The notes under the pieces are model-generated. The model was not told the origin of the DNA. It saw only the letters and a list, made by a program, of their open reading frames with translations, and did not search any database. A stretch of 12,172 nucleotides of DNA, taken from contig JAFGSP010000044.1 of the NCBI GenBank assembly GCA_016934775.1, positions 1 to 12,172 on the forward strand. The letters run 5' to 3'. The position numbers and the translations under genes were made by a program. This document shows positions 7,055-12,172 of this stretch, piece by piece. Numbering within the stretch: the first letter of the stretch is position 1; each line of letters begins with the position of its first letter. Source of the DNA: Candidatus Woesearchaeota archaeon (GTDB taxonomy: Archaea > Nanobdellota > Nanobdellia > Woesearchaeales > GW2011-AR15).

Positions 7055-7468
7055 GTGCCGAAGAAATATTTCACAGTGAGGGAAGCCGAGAGGCTCCTGC
7101 CGAAAATAACAGAGATGCTTATAAAACTCATCAATATAAGGAAAGCTATCTATACAATCTCGTCTATTGAAGTCAGTTTTGAAGATGAGGACGAGGAGAT
7201 GGCCAATGTGGCCAGGTCAAGCAAAGAGTTCCACAGGCTGAACTATGAGTTCTACACTACATTAGATGAGCTGCACAATATGGGATGCATCCTCAAGGAC
7301 CTTGATCATGGTATTGTCGACTTTTACACGAAACACAAAGGAAGGACTGTGTTCCTGTGCTGGCAGCTAGGTGAAGAATCAATAAGATACTGGCATGAAA
7401 ATGAGCATGGTTTCACAGGAAGGCAGCCTGTTGAGAAACTAAGGGCTAGGAGAAATATTGAATTCTGA
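7055..7468 (+). CDS. DUF2203-like protein
   Basis: Soluble helical protein of 137 residues. The opening KYFTVREAERLLPKI, the central helices, and the segment GCILKDLDHGIVDF followed by VFLCWQLGEESIRYWHE and GF.GRQP match my recollection of the DUF2203 family, found in archaea and bacteria and of unknown biochemical role. An acidic stretch (about residues 43-48, EDEDEE) sits in the loop between helices. It begins with GTG, which is also the position predicted for transcription initiation, so no ribosome-binding site is expected. It follows rad50 by 55 nt but has its own TATA box, so co-transcription is not required. Function is not assigned. Confidence 0.85.
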   Translation: MPKKYFTVREAERLLPKITEMLIKLINIRKAIYTISSIEVSFEDEDEEMANVARSSKEFHRLNYEFYTTLDELHNMGCILKDLDHGIVDFYTKHKGRTVFLCWQLGEESIRYWHENEHGFTGRQPVEKLRARRNIEF

Positions 7469-7504
7469 ATAAAACCAAAAACCTTTAAAATTTTATTTTA
7501 AGAG

Positions 7505-7588
7505 TTCCGGAAAAGTACAATTTTTCCGAAAACAGTTGAAATGATAAATTTTAAGGTTCTCGGAATTTTTAAAAAAATTCCGAAAACT
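7505..7588 (+). repeat. Cluster of palindromes with a TTCCGAAAA motif upstream of the membrane-protein gene
   Basis: Two perfect inverted repeats lie in tandem: CGGAAAA/TTTTCCG (7508-7514 and 7522-7528), and an 11-base arm TCGGAATTTTT (7560-7570) pairing with 7573-7583 around a two-base loop. The motif TTCCGAAAAC occurs as a direct repeat (about 7524-7533 and 7578-7587), and the palindrome TTCCGGAA is at 7505-7512. The right end touches the TATA box at 7588-7597. Placement suggests operator sites for a repressor or activator; an RNA hairpin role is less likely if the transcript starts near 7619. Confidence 0.6.
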
Positions 7589-7597
7589 ATTTATACA
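7588..7597 (+). promoter_or_regulatory. TATA box of the membrane-protein / WalJ-like unit
   Basis: TATTTATACA on the plus strand, centred 27 nt before ATG 7619. It fixes the preferred start of the membrane protein and would give a leaderless transcript. Confidence 0.6.
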
Positions 7598-7618
7598 AGC
7601 GCAGCCAGAAATCTAATC

Positions 7619-8035
7619 ATGGCTACTGAGACTGTAGGATTTGTGATTCTGCCTGCTCTTATTGTTGGCGGAATAATAGGGCTGATTGAGATGTTCTTTG
7701 TGCATTCTGACGAAATAGGGATGGGCTGGTTCGGACATGGCCTGCATGCTCTTCCGTTCACGATACTTTTCACTTTTATTAATATGAACACAGGATGGGC
7801 CCTGCAATTCCTCCCGTTCAATTTTGGAGGGCCTCTGGTCATGGCTGTAATTGTCAGGGGGATTGTGGCCATCATAGGTATGCTTAAGATCGCTGCAGCT
7901 GCTGCAATAGCAGGCAGGGTAGGTGAGAGATTCTATCACACACTCATAATTGGTGCTTTGATATTCGCAGTCCCTTTTGTATGGGACGCCTTTGGCGCTT
8001 CTATACCTCTGCCAAAACTGCCTTTTGAAAAGTGA
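7619..8035 (+). CDS. Small integral membrane protein, unknown function
   Basis: I do not recognise this 138-residue protein. It shows about four hydrophobic segments: residues 6-26, 42-58, about 72-98 (Ala/Ile-rich, containing MLKIAAAAAIAGR) and 107-125, with short loops. A Gly/His-containing loop WFGHGLHALPF sits before the second segment. It ends in a Pro-rich, basic tail. An upstream in-frame ATG at 7541 would add 26 residues (basic, Lys/Ile-rich), but that stretch lies in the palindromic promoter region, and the TATA box sits 27 nt before ATG 7619, so I chose the shorter form. It is followed after 7 nt by the metallo-hydrolase gene, presumably in one operon. Confidence 0.75.
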   Translation: MATETVGFVILPALIVGGIIGLIEMFFVHSDEIGMGWFGHGLHALPFTILFTFINMNTGWALQFLPFNFGGPLVMAVIVRGIVAIIGMLKIAAAAAIAGRVGERFYHTLIIGALIFAVPFVWDAFGASIPLPKLPFEK

Positions 8036-8036
8036 T
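8031..8036 (+). promoter_or_regulatory. Ribosome-binding site of the WalJ-like gene
   Basis: AGTGAT overlaps the stop codon of the preceding membrane-protein gene and lies six bases before ATG 8043. It supports this start over the in-frame upstream ATG at 7977. Confidence 0.5.
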
Positions 8037-8042
8037 TTTATC

Positions 8043-8801
8043 ATGGAGCTATGTGTATTAGCAAGCGGAAGCAGTGGAAACTCGACATATATCTCAGACA
8101 GTGAGACATCTATCCTAATAGATGCTGGAATATCATGCAGAAGAATAACTGAATCACTTTCAAAACTAGGAAAAGACCTCTCTGAAATCAACGGAGTATT
8201 TGTCACGCATGAGCACACTGATCACATTAAAGGACTTGAAAGGCTCTCAAAGTTCAATGTGCCCATCTACATGAATAGGATGACATATGAAGCAGCAGAC
8301 CCTGACCTGAATCCTGATTTTTTCATAAACAGGCAAGATATTGAGATCGGAAGCCTGAAAATAACACCTGTGCCTGTAAGCCATGACGCTGCCAACCCGT
8401 GCGGATTCAGGGTGCAGAACAATGGCACTTCTATTGGCGTGTTCACTGATTTCGGAAAGCCTGATACAAATATAAAAAAGATAGCAAATGAAGCAAAAGC
8501 ATTGGTGCTGGAATCAAACCATGATATTGACATGCTGCTCAACGGGCCTTATCCGTATCATCTCAAGCAGAGGATACTTAGCGATAAAGGCCACCTTTCA
8601 AATATTGATGCAGGACTCCTTCTCAAAGACCATGCATCTGAAAATCTCAACATAGTATTCCTTGCCCATTTAAGCAGGAACAATAACGAAGAAGAGACTG
8701 CCCTGAACACAGTATCCGCCCTGGCAAAACAGAACAAATCATTGAAAGCAAAGTATTCTATAACAAAACAAGACAGGATTTCAGAAATAATAAAAATATG
8801 A
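8043..8801 (+). CDS. MBL-fold metallo-hydrolase, WalJ/YycJ-like
   Basis: Metallo-beta-lactamase-fold hydrolase of 252 residues, probably cytosolic. The dinuclear metal motif HEHTDH is at 56-61, followed by His114 (VSHDA), Asp136 (FTDFG), His160 (LESNHD), His184 (GHLSN) and His209 (LAHLS). The segment ESNHD..ML..GPYP..LKQRI.SDKGHLSN is diagnostic of the YycJ/WalJ group, for which DNA-processing (exonuclease-like) activity has been proposed in bacteria. The N-terminal LASGSSGNS..I is also typical. Length agrees with the family (about 250-265). The upstream in-frame ATG at 7977 would overlap the membrane-protein gene and is rejected. Substrate here is unknown. Its stop abuts the stop of convergent eL33 with no intervening base. 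Confidence 0.9.
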   Translation: MELCVLASGSSGNSTYISDSETSILIDAGISCRRITESLSKLGKDLSEINGVFVTHEHTDHIKGLERLSKFNVPIYMNRMTYEAADPDLNPDFFINRQDIEIGSLKITPVPVSHDAANPCGFRVQNNGTSIGVFTDFGKPDTNIKKIANEAKALVLESNHDIDMLLNGPYPYHLKQRILSDKGHLSNIDAGLLLKDHASENLNIVFLAHLSRNNNEEETALNTVSALAKQNKSLKAKYSITKQDRISEIIKI

Positions 8802-9065
8802 TTATTCTATATCAGCTTTTGTGCCGAGAGACTGGCCAGGCATGCCTGTCTCAAAAATAGCTCTTACTGCGCCCTTGCCGCCATGGGCTGCGCTAATTTT
8901 CCCGGAAAGGACTTTCTTGTCTTTGCTTGGTGACTGCCATTTCACAGACTTACCCACTAGCTTTTCTGCATCTTCCTTTGAATTCGCAGAATCTGCTTTA
9001 AGAATCATCTGGTTCATGGTCTGCGTCTTTCTTCCGCGCCTGAAACTTACTATTGTGGCTTCCAT
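8802..9065 (-). CDS. rpl35ae: Large-subunit ribosomal protein eL33 (L35Ae)
   Basis: Component of the archaeal/eukaryotic 50S/60S subunit, with no bacterial counterpart, and the clearest domain marker in the window. The 87-residue protein has the family pattern: N-terminal beta strand followed by FRRGRKTQ, N-Q-M-I-L-K, the DAEKLVGKSVKWQSPS segment, then GKI...HGGKGAVRAIFETGMPGQSLG, all normal for archaeal eL33 in order and length. The start ATG 9065 is 27 nt from a TATA box and has no ribosome-binding site. It is monocistronic as far as the window shows, convergent with the WalJ-like gene and divergent from the pilin-like gene. Confidence 0.95.
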   Translation of the reverse strand: MEATIVSFRRGRKTQTMNQMILKADSANSKEDAEKLVGKSVKWQSPSKDKKVLSGKISAAHGGKGAVRAIFETGMPGQSLGTKADIE

Positions 9066-9086
9066 AGACCAACGGAAACGCAGGTG

Positions 9087-9097
9087 ATTTAAAAATA
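9087..9097 (-). promoter_or_regulatory. TATA box of the eL33 gene
   Basis: TATTTTTAAAT on the minus strand, centred about 27 nt before ATG 9065; leaderless transcript predicted. Confidence 0.6.
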
Positions 9098-9150
9098 TTG
9101 CGGAATAGTCAAGTGTCTCCTGAAGGTATTTTTCATGTTGCCTTATCGAA

Positions 9151-9162
9151 AAATATTTAAAG
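9151..9162 (+). promoter_or_regulatory. TATA box of the pilin-like unit
   Basis: AAATATTTAAAG on the plus strand. It predicts transcription from near 9183, leaving a short leader of about 20 nt that contains the ribosome-binding site AAAGGTGAC (ending 9197). This is one of the few first genes here with a leader. Confidence 0.5.
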
Positions 9163-9204
9163 ACAACTCATTCTAGAATATTGATAAAAAAGGTGACTAT
9201 GTTT

Positions 9205-9765
9205 ATGAGACTAAATAAAAAAGCCGTTTCTCCCTTGATTGCTACAGTACTATTGGTCATGATTGTCGTTTCTATCGGCGCTGCTGTGATGGTTGTCATA
9301 CAGGGGCTTACAGAAGAGCAACTGCAGGCTACTGAGGTGCAGAGCCAGGTCATTAAATGCGCAAATGATGTGAGTGTAGGTATTTTCACAGAAAGTGACA
9401 GCTATATGATGTGCATGGACAGCCCTTCAGCTTCAGATGACTTGGGCAATTTCTCAATCTATATGGAAAACAAAGGTCTCAAAGACATAACTGACTGGAG
9501 AGTAACTGTCATCGGAGCTTCAGGAGTCAATGACACAAACGGCGGATTTGTTGCTTTGAGCAAGAACCAGCTAAAGCTTTTCAAATTCAACTGGACTGGA
9601 ACAGGGACACCCTCAAAACTCAGGATAGCTCCTAAGACTGCAGGAGGAGGAGGCTCAGGACCTGTAACCTGTGAAGAACCCAACCTTATCTGGGACTCAG
9701 ACTTTTTGACAGATTTGGATGATTGCGATGATGTTACCTGGGATGACAGGAACGCGGACTCATAA
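9205..9765 (+). CDS. Archaeal type IV pilin-like protein with class III signal peptide
   Basis: Predicted extracellular pilus or surface filament subunit of 186 residues. The N-terminus is a short basic leader ending KKA (5-7), a predicted prepilin peptidase site A7/V8, then VSPLIATVLLVMIVVSIGAA, the hydrophobic helix (about 8-33) typical of archaeal pilin N-terminal domains. After an amphipathic linker comes a beta-rich domain with NFSIYMENKG and DWRVTVIG, a Gly-rich linker (147-152), and an acidic C-terminal tail with Trp and Asp pairs. Four Cys (52, 70, 156, 174) could form disulphides outside the cell. Start: GGTGAC at 9192-9197 fits ATG 9205 best (7-base spacer); ATG 9199 and TTG 9181 are in frame but badly spaced. 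It overlaps nothing and is followed after 2 nt by a membrane protein. Confidence 0.85.
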   Translation: MRLNKKAVSPLIATVLLVMIVVSIGAAVMVVIQGLTEEQLQATEVQSQVIKCANDVSVGIFTESDSYMMCMDSPSASDDLGNFSIYMENKGLKDITDWRVTVIGASGVNDTNGGFVALSKNQLKLFKFNWTGTGTPSKLRIAPKTAGGGGSGPVTCEEPNLIWDSDFLTDLDDCDDVTWDDRNADS

Positions 9766-9767
9766 AA

Positions 9768-10073
9768 ATGATAGGATTTATAGAAGGAACCTTATTGATA
9801 TCGAATGCTCTCCTTATTTTATTTGCGATATTCTATGGGATACTTATAATAAGGAGAGAAAAAAAGGTAGAATCAAGCATATGGATCCATTACTTCATAA
9901 TTGCATGCGCCCTGTTCTTTATGTCTGAACTCCTCAGCCTTATAGATGAATTCTCAGATATTAATGTAGGAATATTCAAGGCACTTCTGAGGATATGCTT
10001 CGGCACTGTTATATTGTTCGCATTTGTTTCTGAATATAGCAATGTAGGCGGAATAAAGAAAAAGAAGCATTAA
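9768..10073 (+). CDS. Small three-helix membrane protein, cotranscribed with the pilin-like gene
   Basis: Unrecognised protein of 101 residues with three hydrophobic segments at about 5-28, 38-56 and 69-88, a basic loop RREKK after the first, an acidic loop (DEFSD) before the third, and a basic C-terminal tail (KKKKH). By the positive-inside rule the first loop and the tail are probably cytoplasmic. It begins 2 nt after the pilin-like stop, so the two are almost certainly one transcript. It could be an accessory or anchor for the pilin-like protein, but no motif says so. Its stop codon shares the palindrome TTAA (10070-10073) with the convergent HIT gene. Confidence 0.75.
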   Translation: MIGFIEGTLLISNALLILFAIFYGILIIRREKKVESSIWIHYFIIACALFFMSELLSLIDEFSDINVGIFKALLRICFGTVILFAFVSEYSNVGGIKKKKH

Positions 10074-10612
10074 GGCATTCTTTTGAGCCCTTTAACTAAA
10101 TAATCATCTTCCTTTTTTCCTTCTTCTTTTTCAGCTGCAGGCTCTTCTTTCTTGATTTTTACTTCTGGCAGCTTATCCTTCCCGCTGTAGATATGTTCTG
10201 CATAGACTTTCATCATAGAACTTGTTGTTTTTAGCTCTTCCTGGCTTGCCTGCTTCGGCTGCCATTCAAGATTAAGCGGGTCATTCTCCTTCCTCGGAAT
10301 GACATTAACAACAACATGAGGCAATTCCTGGCCGGCATCTGCACCGTTGTTAAGCACAATATTTGTGCCATGCGCCCCAAGTGTATCAAAGATTGCGCTG
10401 GACACTTTGTTTGCAACTACAAAAATATGTTCAACTACCTCATCATCTGTCTCTTCTATTATGGTAGAATGTTTCTTGGGAATAACAAGACAGTGGCCTG
10501 AGACTGAAGGGCTCTCATGAAGGATAGCAAGGCATATGTCATCCTCATATATTACCTTAAAGGCATCCTTGCTCTCTATAAGCTTGCAAATGTCGCAGTC
10601 TGTCATTTTCAT
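10070..10612 (-). CDS. HIT-fold protein lacking the catalytic histidine (second paralogue)
   Basis: Histidine-triad-fold protein of 180 residues. The family pattern is clear: CDIC (Cys6, Cys9), IYEDD..LAIL, GHCLVIPKKH (His48), NNGADAGQELPH and NVIPRK. The triad, normally H-x-H-x-H, reads H99-V-V101-V-N103, so the middle (nucleophilic) and last His are replaced by Val and Asn. Cys6, Cys9, His48 and His99 are kept, consistent with the structural zinc site of CxxC-type HIT proteins (inference). Residues ~115-180 form a Lys/Glu-rich tail ending in a small hydrophobic patch (DYLVKGLKRMP). Nucleotide hydrolase activity of the usual kind is not expected. It starts by ATGA overlap with the paralogue upstream, so it is coupled; a second ATG at 10606 is possible. 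Confidence 0.9.
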   Translation of the reverse strand: MKMTDCDICKLIESKDAFKVIYEDDICLAILHESPSVSGHCLVIPKKHSTIIEETDDEVVEHIFVVANKVSSAIFDTLGAHGTNIVLNNGADAGQELPHVVVNVIPRKENDPLNLEWQPKQASQEELKTTSSMMKVYAEHIYSGKDKLPEVKIKKEEPAAEKEEGKKEDDYLVKGLKRMP

Positions 10613-11274
10613 CCAAATAAATCAGTTATCTTATCAAGGTCAATCGGACCATCGTCCTTTTTTTTATTATCCTGCTTTCCGCTGCTTTCTTTTTCAGAGT
10701 CCTCTTCAGATTTGGAATCTGGTTCTTCAGAATCTTCCTTAACAGGCTCAGCTTCAGCAGTCTTTTCCTCTGGTTTCGCTTGCATTTCCACTGCATGCGG
10801 CTTCCTGCCTGTCAGAGCAGCCATCCTTGCTGCCAGTTTCTGCCTTATCTGCTCAAGCTCCTCTGCATTAATGCTGTTCTTCGGCAGCTGGAACAGCATA
10901 TCGCTCCTTTTTCTGGGAATAACATGTATCATGAAATGAGGGGCTTTCTGGCCTGCCACTGCCCCGTTAGCCACGAAAACAGTAGTGCCCTGGGCGTGCA
11001 ATGCCTTAAGAAGAACCCTTGATGTCCTCTTAGCCATAAGGAAAAGATACCCTATTAAATCATCAGGAATCTGGGGCAGTATCTGGTAATGCTGCTTTGG
11101 CATTATGAGGCAATGTCCCTGGTTTGCCGGATTAATATCCAGGATAACAGAGACTTTATCATCTGAATATATTTCCTGGGCAGGAATCTCCTTTGCTATT
11201 ATCTTACAGAATATGCAGTTTTTCTTCTGCAGCTCAAGAATCTCCTCAGGAGACATGTTGGAAAGATTGTCCAT
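10609..11274 (-). CDS. HIT-fold protein lacking the catalytic histidine (first paralogue), with acidic tail
   Basis: HIT-fold protein of 221 residues. It has NCIFCKI (Cys20, Cys23), EIYSDD, DINPANQGHCLIMPKQH (His62) and AGQKAPH leading to the triad region H113-F-M115-I-H117-V, where the nucleophilic middle His is Met. The CxxC, His62 and His113 are retained, suggesting a kept zinc site and fold. From about 155 the chain is a low-complexity Glu/Ser/Lys linker ending in a hydrophobic tip, IDLDKITDLFG, that looks like a short protein-binding motif. The start was placed at ATG 11274, 28 nt from the TATA box; an in-frame GTG at 11292 is too close to the promoter. It heads a two-gene operon with its paralogue. 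It may bind nucleotides without hydrolysing them, but the role is unknown. Confidence 0.9.
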   Translation of the reverse strand: MDNLSNMSPEEILELQKKNCIFCKIIAKEIPAQEIYSDDKVSVILDINPANQGHCLIMPKQHYQILPQIPDDLIGYLFLMAKRTSRVLLKALHAQGTTVFVANGAVAGQKAPHFMIHVIPRKRSDMLFQLPKNSINAEELEQIRQKLAARMAALTGRKPHAVEMQAKPEEKTAEAEPVKEDSEEPDSKSEEDSEKESSGKQDNKKKDDGPIDLDKITDLFG

Positions 11275-11296
11275 AGGAGCTATACAGAGCACTGGG

Positions 11297-11308
11297 TTTT
11301 ATATAATT
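11297..11308 (-). promoter_or_regulatory. TATA box of the HIT gene pair
   Basis: AATTATATAAAA on the minus strand, centred about 28 nt before ATG 11274; a leaderless transcript is predicted and the shorter start is preferred over GTG 11292. Confidence 0.6.
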
Positions 11309-11362
11309 TACTGAAAGAACTGGAGTTGTGCATAAATTAAATGTATTTAAAGAACTACTCTC

Positions 11363-12001
11363 TCAATGCCACTTATAAGCAGCCTTTCTCGTATACACAG
11401 AATCGTTCACATCCTCCCCTCTGCCTGTGGTAAACTCAACATCAACAACATCCTGGTAGATATCTGAAGGGTTTGAGTACATACCGCTAAGAGGCGCTAT
11501 TTTTGTCTCAAAGAAATGGCTGCCGTACAATTCTTCTATGCGAGGCCCCTGAAAGCCCTTTATCTGCTCTTCCAGGGCAGAAATCCCGCTGCCGAGCATA
11601 TTTACAGGCTTAAACTCAAACACAGCCTCTGTAGGAACTGCTTTCTCCTGCTGGCCCCTGCCTATGGCAACCCACTGGTTGAATAGGATCATGATATCAT
11701 CAATGCTCTTCCTGTCAATCTCCGCAAGCGTATCCACTGACCTGAACTTGACAAACGCATCAACAATATCATTTATGTCCTCTTCTGTGACCTTGGAAGC
11801 GTCTTCAAAAACCACTTGCTTCAACTCCTCGACAGGCTTGACCTTTTTCCTATCTTCAAGAAACTCGTTTATCTTATCAAGGAGATCCTGGCCTACATCC
11901 CTCTCAGCAATCTTTATGATATTGTGGTATTCAGGAGTATATTCAAGAAGAATCCTGTTTATGAATTCAAAAGTGACGCTGCTGTCCCTATTATTAGCCA
12001 T
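11363..12001 (-). CDS. Hypothetical protein, 212 residues
   Basis: I do not recognise this soluble protein. The N-terminal two thirds are mainly helical and acidic (segments FINRILLEYTPEYHNIIKI, DLLDKINEFLEDRKK, ITE/ED-rich stretch, IDDIMILFNQWVAIGRG). The last third looks less helical, with Gly/Pro turns (MLGSGISALEEQ, APLSGMYSNPSDIYQDVVDVEFTTGRGEDVND) and an aromatic, basic end (RKAAYKWH). There is no signal peptide, membrane segment or Cys. ATG 12001 is 27 nt from a TATA-like box that overlaps the stop codon of the upstream gene, so it may be leaderless with its own promoter or part of that operon. The length and absence of internal stops on this strand, plus tight packing, support it as real. 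Confidence 0.8.
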   Translation of the reverse strand: MANNRDSSVTFEFINRILLEYTPEYHNIIKIAERDVGQDLLDKINEFLEDRKKVKPVEELKQVVFEDASKVTEEDINDIVDAFVKFRSVDTLAEIDRKSIDDIMILFNQWVAIGRGQQEKAVPTEAVFEFKPVNMLGSGISALEEQIKGFQGPRIEELYGSHFFETKIAPLSGMYSNPSDIYQDVVDVEFTTGRGEDVNDSVYTRKAAYKWH

Positions 12002-12022
12002 ATATTATATATAGAACTCTGG

Positions 12023-12034
12023 AATATTTATTTC
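12023..12034 (-). promoter_or_regulatory. TATA-like box of the 212-residue gene, overlapping the upstream stop codon
   Basis: GAAATAAATATT on the minus strand is centred about 27 nt before ATG 12001. The TAA stop (12028-12030) of the upstream gene lies within it. A second AT-rich stretch, TATATATAATAT, is immediately next to the ATG and too close to serve. Confidence 0.5.
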
Positions 12035-12172
12035 TTTGTTTTTTTTCTTTTTTTGAAATATTTTTTCTTAAAGTCCTGCTCCAGTTCCTTGAGCTCGCTA
12101 TTCTCCTCTTTTAACTCACTTTTCGTCGGGATTTCTTGCTTCTCAAGTCTCCTGAGCTTCTTGTTTAGTTCC
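12028..12172 (-). CDS. C-terminal end of a lysine-rich coiled-coil protein (partial)
   Basis: The reading frame enters from the right edge and ends at TAA (12028-12030), giving 47 visible residues. They are a charged helical segment (ELNKKLRRLEKQEIP, ELKEENSELKELEQDF) with spaced leucines suggesting a coiled coil, ending in a strongly basic tail (KKKYFKKRKKTKK). The stop lies 26 nt before the 212-residue gene on the same strand. The protein cannot be identified from this fragment; the basic tail could bind nucleic acid, but this is a guess. Confidence 0.65.
   Translation of the reverse strand, partial: ELNKKLRRLEKQEIPTKSELKEENSELKELEQDFKKKYFKKRKKTKK

Noticed and set aside
7505..7583. The palindromes as a CRISPR fragment or transposon end
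   Set aside because: There is no regular repeat-spacer pattern, no transposase gene and no target-site duplication; promoter placement explains them better.
7541..7618. Longer N-terminus for the small membrane protein starting at ATG 7541
   Set aside because: The 26 extra codons fall in the palindromic promoter region and upstream of the TATA box that predicts a start at 7619.
7613..8218. 201-codon minus-strand frame across the membrane-protein and WalJ-like genes
   Set aside because: It covers two well-supported plus-strand genes and their junction. The translation has no fold-like pattern.
9719..9928. 69-codon plus-strand frame spanning the pilin-like end and the start of the membrane protein
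   Set aside because: It overlaps two better genes in another frame and has no promoter or motif; it does not look like a frameshifted continuation of the pilin-like protein.

Overview
The window (about 40% GC by eye) reads as a compact archaeal chromosome segment. It carries a eukaryotic/archaeal-type ribosomal protein (eL33), a zinc-hook Rad50, a pre-pilin with a class III signal peptide, AT-rich TATA boxes about 27 nt from start codons, and GGTGAT ribosome-binding sites complementary to an archaeal 16S 3' end. Short genes, overlapping ends and Lys/Glu-rich tails suggest a small-genome lineage such as DPANN (Woesearchaeota/Pacearchaeota-like). That placement is an inference, not a proof.

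Left part (49-3125, minus strand): a tightly overlapping operon argG - acetyltransferase - argH. ArgG and ArgH turn citrulline plus aspartate into arginine plus fumarate. The small protein between them looks like the acetyltransferase (NAT) domain of vertebrate/Xanthomonas-type N-acetylglutamate synthase, standing alone. This is the most interesting item. A divergent intergenic region (3126-3341) holds inverted repeats and leads into a 37-codon ORF that overlaps (ATGA) an ACT-domain protein on the plus strand.

Middle (4072-9065): a small unknown protein faces away from rad50 across a 102-nt shared promoter region. After rad50 come a DUF2203-like protein, then a palindrome-rich promoter region driving a small membrane protein and a WalJ/YycJ-like metallo-hydrolase. 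Ribosomal protein eL33 is on the opposite strand.

Right part (9205-12172): a type IV pilin-like protein with a three-helix membrane partner on the plus strand. On the minus strand are two overlapping HIT-fold genes, both lacking the catalytic middle histidine, an unrecognised 212-residue protein, and the lysine-rich C-terminal end of a gene that enters from the right edge.

First genes of transcription units mostly appear leaderless (TATA centre 26-28 nt from the start codon), while internal genes have GGTGA-type sites or ATGA overlaps. No tRNA, rRNA, CRISPR array or insertion sequence was seen.
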